Part shown: piece by piece, positions 3,877 to 11,365 of the stretch
Position numbering within the stretch: the stretch's first letter is position 1
Layout of the letters: each line of letters opens with the position of its first letter
Assembly (NCBI GenBank): GCA_944386335.1
Contig: CALXAQ010000112.1
Span: 1-11,773 of the forward strand
Direction of reading: 5' to 3'
DNA: 11,773 bases
Source: an uncultured Clostridia bacterium
GTDB lineage: Bacteria > Bacillota > Clostridia > TANB77 > CAG-508
The notes under the pieces: model-generated
Seen by the model: only the letters and a program-made list of their open reading frames with translations
What the model was told of the DNA's origin: nothing
The model's database searches: none
Translations under genes and position numbers: made by a program

Positions 3877-5763
3877 TTATAAAGACATAATAATTGGTAA
3901 AATCATCGGATTTCTTTTGGTTCTTTGGAATACATAATCTCTTAAATGGTCTTTTAATGTAGACTTAATTGTTGACCAGTCTGTTATTCCTTTTGACTCC
4001 AACTCTTGTACTTCTTCTCTTACTACTCTTTTTACTTCATCCATTAGATTTTCGGATTCTTTTACATAGACAAATCCTCTAGAAATAACATCTGGGCCTG
4101 ATACAATCTCTCCATTATTATTATCCATTGTCATAACAATAACAATTAATCCATCTTGTGATAGATGTTGTCTATCACGAAGTACTACATTTCCGACATC
4201 TCCTACGCCTAGTCCATCTACTAATACTTTTCCTGATGGTACTGTCGTTGTTATTTTAGCTTCTTTTTCATTTAATTCTAGCACTCTACCATTAGTACTA
4301 ATGAAAATATTTTCTGGCTCTATTCCCATCTTTTTAGCTGTTTCTGCATGTGCTATTAACTGTCTATACTCTCCATGTACTGGTATAAAGTATTTTGGTT
4401 TTGTTAAAGATAAAATTAATTTTTGTTCTTCTTGGCATGCATGTCCTGAAACATGAACATCTTCTAATGCACTATATACTACTTCTGCTCCTATTTTCAT
4501 TAAATCATCTATTACTTTAGATACCAATTTTTCATTTCCTGGAATTGCCGTTGCAGAAATAATAATCAAGTCATTTGGTGTAATTTCAACTTTTTTATGT
4601 TCTCCTGCTGCCATTCTAGTTAAGGCTGACATAGTTTCACCTTGACTACCTGTTGTAATAATAACTAATTGTTCATCCGTATAATTCTTGATTAAATCAA
4701 TATCAATAAATACATTATCTGGCACATCAATATAACCTAATTTTCTTGCAGTTTCTATCATATTAATCATACTTCTACCACAAACGGCTATTTTCCTACC
4801 ATTTTCTACTGCTGCATCTACTATTTGTTGTACTCTATGCACATTAGATGCAAAAGTAGCTACTACAATTCTCTTTTTACAATTTACAAATAATTTATCG
4901 AATACCTCTCCTACCGTACTCTCTGACATAGTGTAACCTTTTCTTTCACTATTTGTACTATCTGATAATAAAGCAAGTACTCCCCTGCTTCCTATTTCCG
5001 CAATTCTTGTTAAATCTGTCATCTCGCTATTAATAGGAGTATAATCAATTTTAAAATCTCCTGTATGGAATACTGTTCCTACTGGTGTATAGATAGCAAG
5101 CATAACAGAATCCGGTATACTATGGCAACTCCTAATAAATTCTACATTTATTTTTCCAAAACGAATTGTTTGTCCTGGGTCTACCTCCACTAATTTTGTA
5201 CTTCGAAGTAGTTTATGTTCTTCCAATTTATTTTGAATTAAACCACAAGTTAATTTGGTTGCATAAATCGGAATATTTATCTGTTTTAAAATATATGGAA
5301 TAGAACCTATATGGTCCTCATGTCCGTGAGTAATCACCATTCCTTTAATTTTTTCCTTATTTCTCTCTAAATAGGTAATATCTGGTATTACTAAATCTAC
5401 TCCTAGCATATCATCCGTTGGAAACTCTAGACCGCAATCTACAATCACAATTTCATCTTCATATTCAAATACAGTCATGTTCTTTCCAATTTCTTCAAGA
5501 CCACCTAATGGAATAATTTTTAGGTTTGATTTTTTAAATTCAAAAGAATGTGTTTCTTTTTTATTACTAAAATTCTTTCTATTAATTTTCCCTTCTTGTT
5601 TTTCTCCTATTCCAATTTTAGTTTTTTTCTCTCTTGGTTTTCTTGGTACTTGTTTTGACTTTTCTTCTGTAACATACCTTCTTTTTGGTACTCTTCTTGT
5701 TTTTTTTACCTCACTATTTTCATTTTCTAAAACCTTTTTGCTTGTTTTTCCTCTTTCTGTCAT
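3877..5763 (-). CDS. rnj: Ribonuclease J (metallo-beta-lactamase/beta-CASP 5'-3' exo- and endoribonuclease)
   Basis: This cytoplasmic enzyme processes and degrades RNA in Firmicutes, acting 5'-3' from monophosphorylated ends and as an endonuclease. After an unusual basic N-terminal extension (about residues 1-78), the conserved start KIIPLGGLEEIGKNM is at 82-96. Metal ligands and active-site residues are in HGHEDH (146-151), SCHS (His214), HTGDFK (His233, Asp236), HVSGHA (437-442) and PVHGEYR (His463). The beta-CASP domain spans about 270-430, and a C-terminal domain ends at 628. The family is normally about 550-560 residues, so the excess is the N-terminal tail. ATG at 5763 has GAGAGGAG upstream. 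The gene stands alone behind a long leader with its own promoter and ends at a hairpin terminator. Whether it is RNase J1 or J2 type cannot be settled here; the complete active site favours an active J1-like enzyme. Confidence 0.95.
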   Translation of the reverse strand: MTERGKTSKKVLENENSEVKKTRRVPKRRYVTEEKSKQVPRKPREKKTKIGIGEKQEGKINRKNFSNKKETHSFEFKKSNLKIIPLGGLEEIGKNMTVFEYEDEIVIVDCGLEFPTDDMLGVDLVIPDITYLERNKEKIKGMVITHGHEDHIGSIPYILKQINIPIYATKLTCGLIQNKLEEHKLLRSTKLVEVDPGQTIRFGKINVEFIRSCHSIPDSVMLAIYTPVGTVFHTGDFKIDYTPINSEMTDLTRIAEIGSRGVLALLSDSTNSERKGYTMSESTVGEVFDKLFVNCKKRIVVATFASNVHRVQQIVDAAVENGRKIAVCGRSMINMIETARKLGYIDVPDNVFIDIDLIKNYTDEQLVIITTGSQGETMSALTRMAAGEHKKVEITPNDLIIISATAIPGNEKLVSKVIDDLMKIGAEVVYSALEDVHVSGHACQEEQKLILSLTKPKYFIPVHGEYRQLIAHAETAKKMGIEPENIFISTNGRVLELNEKEAKITTTVPSGKVLVDGLGVGDVGNVVLRDRQHLSQDGLIVIVMTMDNNNGEIVSGPDVISRGFVYVKESENLMDEVKRVVREEVQELESKGITDWSTIKSTLKDHLRDYVFQRTKRNPMILPIIMSL

Positions 5764-5821
5764 TTTTTCTCCTCTCTTTCTTTAATACTTAAATTTATAT
5801 CTTTTCTCATAGGAATACTTC

Positions 5822-5857
5822 TTGCTTTAGAAATATCTCTCCTCTTATCTAAAGCAA
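5822..5857 (-). promoter_or_regulatory. Stem-loop in the RNase J leader
   Basis: TTGCTTTAGA and TCTAAAGCAA are perfect 10-bp inverted arms (5857-5848 and 5831-5822 in transcript order) around a 16-nt loop containing AGAGGAGAG. A TATAAT box (5867-5862, no good -35) lies just upstream. If it is used, the RNA would begin almost exactly with this hairpin. On the longer transcript from 6039 it is an internal leader hairpin about 60 nt before the start codon. Confidence 0.5.
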
Positions 5858-6045
5858 CCATATTATAAGTTTATTTTGATTCTTTTTGTACACACCAAAA
5901 CATTAGAGAAACATTTCTTTATGTTTTCTCTCATCTTTTCTTTTTTATTTTTCCGAATCCCACTACAATATTGTTTATCCACTCTGTGATAAATCTATAA
6001 ATTTAAATCTCTTCTTTACCATTATTTTGGTAACAACTGTTTTAA

Positions 6046-6074
6046 ATTATACACTATTTTTTCAATCTTGTCAA
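6046..6074 (-). promoter_or_regulatory. Perfect-consensus sigma-A promoter for RNase J
   Basis: On the minus strand there is TTGACA (6074-6069), exactly 17 bp, then TATAAT (6051-6046). The predicted start is near 6039, about 276 nt upstream of the RNase J ATG with no supported gene between. It is flanked by an 11-bp inverted repeat: TTACCAAAATA at 6077-6087 and TATTTTGGTAA at 6023-6033. The downstream arm is also half of a palindrome, TTACCA-N6-TGGTAA (6016-6033), which in RNA would form a hairpin close to the 5' end. Confidence 0.82.
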
Positions 6075-6107
6075 TTTTACCAAAATATTCCTTTTTTATA
6101 CTTTTTA

Positions 6108-6138
6108 AAGAGGCATAGCACTATATACTATACCTCTT
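6108..6138 (-). terminator. Probable terminator hairpin after the pilus-ROK operon
   Basis: AAGAGGTATAG and CTATGCCTCTT (6138-6128 and 6118-6108 in transcript order) pair over 11 bp with one G-T wobble around a 9-nt loop. It lies 89 bp past the ROK stop and just before the RNase J promoter. The trailing U-run is short (UUU, then A's), so efficiency is uncertain. Confidence 0.5.
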
Positions 6139-6227
6139 AAAACTTTGTCTTTAAAAGAATAAAGTTGAAGTTTTTCTAACTCTTTTTCCTATAATATGTC
6201 CCATTTAATCTTAAGTTAAGTGTGACA

Positions 6228-7128
6228 TTATAAAATTGCTCCAATCATTCCCGCATCATTTCCTAAACTTGCTAACACTACTTTTGGCATTTCAACTAGG
6301 TATTTTTGCTGTTCTATTTTTTCCAATAATTTTGTATACAAGATGTCCTTATAATATACAAAGCTTCCTCCTAATGCTACAGCTTGTGGCTCTACTATTT
6401 TTACTATATTAGCTAATCCTATATATAAATCTTGGATATAACTCTCTATATATTGCTCTAATTTCTCGTTTTTTCTATTTTCTTTTATTTTTTCTATTAT
6501 TTCTTTAGCTTCTATATTTTCTGGTAAATTTAGTATTCGCTTTACTTGTTCTTTAAATACTTGCATAGAACAATACTTTTCAAAGCATCCTTTTCTTCCA
6601 CACTTGCAAGGTATGCCATTTTCTTTTTGTATTACCATATGCCCGTATTCCGAGCCTGCATTTCTATATGGTTTTACTAGTTGTCCTTGTAAAAAAGTAG
6701 CTCCTCCAATTCCAGTACCTAAACAAATAAAAACTGCGTCTTCATAAAATTGCAAACTTCCATATTTTTTTTCTGCTAATCCTGCACATTTTGCATCATT
6801 ACGAATACTAACCTCTACTTGATAAAAGTCTTGCACTATTTGTTCTAATGGTAGTTCTTTTAACCCCAAATTATAAATATTATTGGCTTTTCCTTCTTTT
6901 ACTTCTCCGAGGACAGGCAATTCCTATTTTATTTAGTACACAAAGTGGGGCACCCACTTCTTTCAACACTTGTTGAATAAGAGATACCATAGTATCTCTT
7001 ATTTGCTGTTCTATTTCTTGCCCCTTTTGTATTTTTAAATCTTGTTCTTTTTTAGTAGCAATTTTCCCATTTTCTGCTATGACACCTACTGCTATATGGC
7101 TACCGCCCAAATCTATTCCTATTTGCAC
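6228..7128 (-). pseudogene. ROK-family sugar kinase (glucokinase-like), broken by a one-base frameshift
   Basis: Two overlapping frames together encode one ROK kinase, the family that phosphorylates glucose or related sugars with ATP. The first part starts at GTG 7128 with GIDLGGSHIAVG (phosphate-binding loop) and runs to KIGIACP. The expected next residues GEVKEGKANN appear only in the other frame. Removing one base near C6909 (minus-strand CCT-C-GGA) joins them into 299 residues, the normal length. In the joined protein the catalytic Asp111 (NDAKCAG), GTGIGGA (137-143), His163 and the zinc motif CKCGRKGCFE (Cys174, 176, 181) are intact. The gene starts 22 bp after pilC, so it should be co-transcribed with the pilus genes. 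Everything else looks under selection, so a recent mutation, a sequencing error or a programmed +1 shift are all possible. Confidence 0.85.
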
Positions 7129-7150
7129 TTTTCTTACTCTCTCCTTACTA

Positions 7151-8503
7151 TTAAATACCTGCAGCAGAGAACATAAAGGTTCCCATATATACTTGCAACA
7201 TTGGTACTAACACGATTAATACAAAGAAGATTAATACGATACCAACAATAGAATATACTACTTGTGGCATTACTTTCATAATATGTTCTAAGATATTATT
7301 CATATCTATTTCCATATATTCTACTAATTTTTGCATCATTTCTGTTAAATCTGTTTGCATACCAATTCTTAACATCTCTGTCTGCATAGCAGATGATAAG
7401 CCTGATTTTTCAAATGGTTCTATCCAAGAAGCACCAATTAATATATTATTAATAGAAGTTTCTACCATAGACAAGAACACATAATTACTAACTACGTTTT
7501 TACTAACTTCTAGTGAATCTTGTATTCTCATTCCATTTTCCAAATTCAAAAGCATTGCTTTAATGAATCTTGAGAAATCTAAGCTATAAATTAATTTTCC
7601 AAAAATCGGCATGGTATATTTGAAATAATGGAAATTATATTTTCCTTTTGGCGTATTAATATAAAATATAATTGCTGCCACTACAGCTACTATTATAAAA
7701 GTTGGTATATACCAAACTTCTAGTAGTCCTGTAACAAAAGCAGAAAAACCTAATGTAATTGGTGAAAGAGTGTCTGTACTTCCTACTGTATCGTACACAT
7801 TTTGTACTGCTGGCACTGCTACTAATGTTCCTACTATTAACATTATAAAAAGTGCTACAAATTGTATGATATTTGGTATCAATATACTTTTTATTTTTCT
7901 TGTAATAGCAGAGTTATCATCTAAGTATTTTACTGCTTGTTGCAAAGAATTTGTAAGAGAGCCTGATAATTCTCCTACTTTTATCATATTAATATATATG
8001 TAAGGAAAGATATTAGAATAATATTCCATTGTTGTATACATATATTCTCCTGCTTCTACACCAGCTAAAATATCTTCTAACACTCCTCTAAAAGAAAGGT
8101 TTTCTGTACTTTCTATAATAGTATTTAATGCATGAATATTATTAAAATTCGCTTTCTTCAAAAGATAAAAGTTTTGTGTAAAAATTACGATATCCCTTGT
8201 AGTTATTTTTTCTGTTGCTGAAAGCTTCATATTTAATTTTTCTTTTAAGGTTGCTTTCGTTCTATTGTCTGTATTTAAGATATTGGTAGAGTTAGCTGTT
8301 TTCATAATGTCATCTATACTGGTAATATTTCTTTTTGTCTTTTTTACACTTTTTTTACTAGCATAACCCACTTGTACAATGTTAATAGGTGTTAATTCAT
8401 TGTGTTTTAATCGCTTAATTAAAACTTGCTTACTAGAATCTTCTACCCTATTTTTAACAATAACACCAGTTTTGGTTACTGCTCTATAAATATATTCTGG
8501 CAT
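7151..8503 (-). CDS. pilC: Type IV pilus inner-membrane platform protein PilC
   Basis: The 450-residue protein belongs to the PilC/GspF family, the membrane platform that couples the PilB and PilT ATPases to pilin insertion and removal. It starts with the typical MPEYIYRAVTKTG. It has two T2SSF repeats (about 103-230, with KVGELSGSL at 175-183, and about 305-430) and hydrophobic spans near 211-231, 264-283 and 415-437. A low-complexity charged linker (about 50-95) is longer than usual. ATG at 8503 follows GGAGG. It lies 29 bp after pilT and 22 bp before the ROK gene on one transcript. The extended C-terminal tail (VYMGTFMFSAAGI) is unremarkable. Confidence 0.93.
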   Translation of the reverse strand: MPEYIYRAVTKTGVIVKNRVEDSSKQVLIKRLKHNELTPINIVQVGYASKKSVKKTKRNITSIDDIMKTANSTNILNTDNRTKATLKEKLNMKLSATEKITTRDIVIFTQNFYLLKKANFNNIHALNTIIESTENLSFRGVLEDILAGVEAGEYMYTTMEYYSNIFPYIYINMIKVGELSGSLTNSLQQAVKYLDDNSAITRKIKSILIPNIIQFVALFIMLIVGTLVAVPAVQNVYDTVGSTDTLSPITLGFSAFVTGLLEVWYIPTFIIVAVVAAIIFYINTPKGKYNFHYFKYTMPIFGKLIYSLDFSRFIKAMLLNLENGMRIQDSLEVSKNVVSNYVFLSMVETSINNILIGASWIEPFEKSGLSSAMQTEMLRIGMQTDLTEMMQKLVEYMEIDMNNILEHIMKVMPQVVYSIVGIVLIFFVLIVLVPMLQVYMGTFMFSAAGI

Positions 8504-8532
8504 TTTTAGCTTTCCTCCATCTTCTTTTTATT

Positions 8533-9633
8533 TTAATTTCCCCTTTTAATTTTTAATTGCATAATGGTTCTATTTAAAGTTTCAATATTCTTTTCTTCTA
8601 TTTGTGCTTTTGCTTGTTCTAATGTAATTTTGTCATCTACAAATAATTCCGCAATAGAATTAATCAGTCCTATACTTCCTTTTTCTAGGTTACTTTGAAT
8701 AGCATCCTCTATTTCAGATACACTAATTTTTTCTTTTCGAATAATACCAGCTATAATATTATCTACAACCATAACTTCTGGTACAAGAACTAATTTCCCA
8801 TTTTTTCCTTTTAATAATCTTTGCGAAACTACTAATTTTAATAAAGAAGCAATTAAAAATTTTACACTTTGTTGATCACTAATATCATAAAAGTTAATCA
8901 TTCTATCGATAGTTTCTGCACAAGACTTTGTATGTAAAGTTCCAATTACTAAATGTCCTGACTCCGCTGTTTCTATGGCTGCATCCATTGTCTCTCTATC
9001 ACGAATCTCTCCTACTACTACAATATCGCAATCCTCTCTTAGAGAGTTCTTAACACCATCGCTAAAGGAAAGAGAATCTCTTCCACGTCCTACTTCTTTT
9101 TGTACAATAATGGATTTTTTAGATGTATGCTTAAATTCTACTGGGTTTTCTAATGTTAGAATTTTTCTATTTTGATGCTCATTAATATCATTTACCAATG
9201 CATTTAAGGTGGTTGTTTTACCAGAGTTTGTTTTTCCTGTTACTAACATAAGCCCTTGTGGTTGATAGGTCATTCTTCTTACAATATCTGGTACTCCTAA
9301 ATCTTCATATTTAGGAAGTGTATTTTTAATAAGTCTTAATGTAAATACTGGTACTTCATCTGCATAAGAAATATTTACCCTCAAACGAATGTCTTCAAAT
9401 TCAAAAGAAGCATCTAATTTTCTCGTTTCTCTAAAAACAGAATCTTTATCCAAATTTCCTCTTACAAAGTAGTCATAGGCTTCGTACATATCACTTTCTA
9501 CTAAAACGTCCATTTCATCAATAGGAACTAAATCTCTAATAATTCTAAGCATTGGCTTTAATCCACATATTAAATGTACATCAGATGCATCTCTTTTTTT
9601 CGCTATTTCTAATATTTTATTTACATCTATCAT
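8533..9633 (-). CDS. pilT: PilT-family type IV pilus retraction ATPase (divergent)
   Basis: The 366-residue protein is a cytoplasmic hexameric secretion ATPase expected to power pilus retraction. The N-terminal PAS-like region (about 1-100) includes the family hallmark RDASDVHL. The RecA-like domain carries Walker A GKTNSGKTTT (133-142), the Asp-box region TLENPVEF (160-167), Walker B DCDIVVVGEIRD (201-212) with Glu209, and the His box GHLVIGTLHT (226-235). Departures from classic PilT are GKTNSGKT instead of GPTGSGKS, ENP instead of EDP, Cys202 for Pro, two extra residues in VGRGRDSLSF, and IAGIIRKEK where AIRNLIRE is usual. There is no tetracysteine zinc motif, which separates it from PilB. 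ATG at 9633 follows GGAGGAAGGAG and is 17 bp after pilB. Confidence 0.9.
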   Translation of the reverse strand: MIDVNKILEIAKKRDASDVHLICGLKPMLRIIRDLVPIDEMDVLVESDMYEAYDYFVRGNLDKDSVFRETRKLDASFEFEDIRLRVNISYADEVPVFTLRLIKNTLPKYEDLGVPDIVRRMTYQPQGLMLVTGKTNSGKTTTLNALVNDINEHQNRKILTLENPVEFKHTSKKSIIVQKEVGRGRDSLSFSDGVKNSLREDCDIVVVGEIRDRETMDAAIETAESGHLVIGTLHTKSCAETIDRMINFYDISDQQSVKFLIASLLKLVVSQRLLKGKNGKLVLVPEVMVVDNIIAGIIRKEKISVSEIEDAIQSNLEKGSIGLINSIAELFVDDKITLEQAKAQIEEKNIETLNRTIMQLKIKRGN

Positions 9634-9650
9634 TTGTTTTCTCCTTCCTC

Positions 9651-11279
9651 CTAAAAAATACGTAGTTTTTTATTTAATTCATCTAATGTTGTATATCCTG
9701 TTAAAATTTTATGAAGTCCATCAATAATTAAAGGTCTATATCTTCCCTTTAATGCTTGCCTTCTAATTTCAATACTAGATGCACCTTTCATAATTAAATC
9801 TTTAATCTCATCACCAATAGATAATACTTCATAAATAGCTATTCTTCCATAATATCCTGTATGATTACATTTATCACAGCCTACTACATCATATGTGGTT
9901 CTTCCACTAAAGTCGATAGCCACTTCATACTCACTTGCTATTTTTTCCATAATTTCTTTTTCTTCTTTTGTAAAGTTTCTTTGTCTTGAGCAATGTGGAC
10001 AAACTCTTCTTACTAATCTTTGAGAAACAGAAGTAGCAAGTGTACTAGAAATATCATAATCTGAAATTCCCATTTTTCTAAGTCTTGTAATAACCTCTAT
10101 ACTATCTATTGTATGAATGGTAGATAATACATAGTGTCCTGTTTGACCTGCCTGCATAGCAATTTCCGCTGTTTCTGTATCACGAATCTCTCCTACTAAA
10201 ATAATATCTGGGTCCTGTCTTAAAACAGTTCTTAGTGAATCTGAAAAAGAAGTTTTAGCATCAATTTCAATTTGATTTAATCCTGGAATACGAATTTCCA
10301 CAGGATCTTCTATAGTAGTAATATTGATGTCTGGGCTATTTAAATAATCTATAATACTATATAAAGTTGTGGTTTTTCCTTCTCCTGTTGGAGCTGCTAC
10401 TACTGTAATGCTATTTGTTTTATCAAAGCAAGAACGAAGTAGCTGCTCATCTTTTGGAAAACCTAAATCAAATATTTTCTGAATACCTGCATTCTTTTTT
10501 AATAATCTTAAAACAAACTTTTCTCCATATACATTTTTTTGAGAAGACACACGAATATTATAGTCTGGATAAATTAAAATTCTTCCATCTTGTGCCTCTT
10601 GTTTTTCTTGATGCATATTAGAAATGGCTTTTAATCTGCCTATAATTTGTTGTTGTTTATCTTTTTCTATATTAACAGCTGTTATTAATTCTCCATCAAT
10701 TCTATATCTTACACGAACTTCGTCTTCCATAGGTTCTATATGAATGTCACTTGCTCTTTTCTCCATAGCAGTTTTAATAATACTATCCACTAACCCTGTA
10801 ATATCTCTATTTGTATTAATATTCTCAGATGCCACTCCCTCTAGAGAATCCAATATCTTTTCTATATTGGTTTCAAAAGTAATATATTTATCCATTACTA
10901 AACCTTTATTTAGTAATAAAAGTCTTACTGTTTCTGTTGCTCTTTTATTAGAGGTATCTGCAAAACATACCTTTATTCTTCCTGCTGATATTTCAAAGGG
11001 AATAGCCAAATTTTTTCTTGCTATATCTAGGGAAATATAGTCTGTAATATTTATTTTAATATCTTTTTCTTCTAACAAAATTGCTTTTTCGTCTAAAATT
11101 TCTCCTATTGCTCTAATCAATTGTTGAGAATCACATAAATGTAATATGTTAATAATATCTCCTAATTTTTTACTTGGATATTCTCTTTGATATTCTAATG
11201 CTTTATTAATATCTTCTTCTGTAATTAATTTTCTCTTTGCCAATTCTATACCAATTGGTTGTGTTTGTTTGGATGCCAT
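9651..11279 (-). CDS. pilB: Type IV pilus extension ATPase PilB
   Basis: The 542-residue protein is a PilB/GspE-type ATPase that powers pilin assembly from the cytoplasm. It has an N-terminal MshEN-like domain (about 5-145), an N2 domain containing KRASDIHIEP (174-183), Walker A APTGEGKTTT (296-305), the Asp box IEDPVE (323-328), Walker B DPDIILVGEIRD (356-367), the His box GHYVLSTIHT (381-390) and a tetracysteine zinc site (Cys427, 430, 468, 471). Walker A differs slightly from the usual GPTGSGKT (Ala296, Glu300). The length and zinc site favour a pilus or type II-like PilB over the shorter competence ATPase ComGA. ATG at 11279 follows AAAGGAG. It heads the motor genes, with pilT 17 bp downstream, and may have its own promoter. 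Confidence 0.95.
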   Translation of the reverse strand: MASKQTQPIGIELAKRKLITEEDINKALEYQREYPSKKLGDIINILHLCDSQQLIRAIGEILDEKAILLEEKDIKINITDYISLDIARKNLAIPFEISAGRIKVCFADTSNKRATETVRLLLLNKGLVMDKYITFETNIEKILDSLEGVASENINTNRDITGLVDSIIKTAMEKRASDIHIEPMEDEVRVRYRIDGELITAVNIEKDKQQQIIGRLKAISNMHQEKQEAQDGRILIYPDYNIRVSSQKNVYGEKFVLRLLKKNAGIQKIFDLGFPKDEQLLRSCFDKTNSITVVAAPTGEGKTTTLYSIIDYLNSPDINITTIEDPVEIRIPGLNQIEIDAKTSFSDSLRTVLRQDPDIILVGEIRDTETAEIAMQAGQTGHYVLSTIHTIDSIEVITRLRKMGISDYDISSTLATSVSQRLVRRVCPHCSRQRNFTKEEKEIMEKIASEYEVAIDFSGRTTYDVVGCDKCNHTGYYGRIAIYEVLSIGDEIKDLIMKGASSIEIRRQALKGRYRPLIIDGLHKILTGYTTLDELNKKLRIF

Positions 11280-11312
11280 ATGTTATGCTCCTTTCTTTTG
11301 TACTCTGTTTTC

Positions 11313-11318
11313 ATTATA
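11313..11318 (-). promoter_or_regulatory. Possible -10 box of a pilB promoter
   Basis: A perfect TATAAT lies on the minus strand in the 86-bp gap between the pseudopilin and pilB genes, giving an expected start near 11306 and a leader of about 27 nt with AAAGGAG. The region 16-18 bp upstream (ACCTAA and neighbours) is a poor -35, so read-through from the pilin genes is as likely. Confidence 0.35.
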
Positions 11319-11365
11319 CTACATCGCTCTTATTTTAGGTAGTACTTTTATAAAATTACTTAAAA

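Larger units (their letters stand above)
5764..6227 (-). other. 464-bp gap between the ROK kinase and RNase J genes
   Basis: No supported gene lies here. In minus-strand order it holds an A/T-rich inverted repeat (6166-6141), a probable terminator hairpin (6138-6108), a consensus promoter (6074-6046) and a leader of about 280 nt with hairpins at 6033-6016, 5993-5974, 5931-5905 and 5857-5822. The hairpin at 5931-5905 (AGAGAAACAT against ATGTTTTCTCT, one bulged base) has no following U-run. No known riboswitch was recognised. Confidence 0.6.

Noticed and set aside
5477..5785. 102-codon plus-strand frame opposite the RNase J N-terminus.
   Set aside because: The Phe/Leu/Ser-rich product is the mirror of Lys/Glu-rich coding; no initiation signals.
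5760..5861. A 33-codon frame on the minus strand whose TGA overlaps the RNase J ATG (ATGA).
   Set aside because: The overlap is suggestive of translational coupling, but the ATG directly follows a TATAAT box and has no ribosome binding site, and the frame coincides with a 10-bp stem-loop. Kept only as a curiosity.
5974..5993. TTATCCACT resembling a DnaA box within an inverted repeat in the RNase J leader.
   Set aside because: A single copy with one mismatch and no AT-rich unwinding element or dnaA/dnaN neighbour. More simply one of the leader hairpins.
6228..6920. Treating the 3' part of the ROK gene as a separate gene starting at TTG 6920.
   Set aside because: The TTG lies in the middle of the conserved IGIACPG region, lacks a ribosome binding site and would remove the phosphate-binding loop.
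10744..11040. 98-codon plus-strand frame inside pilB.
   Set aside because: Antisense shadow of a conserved gene; no ribosome binding site.
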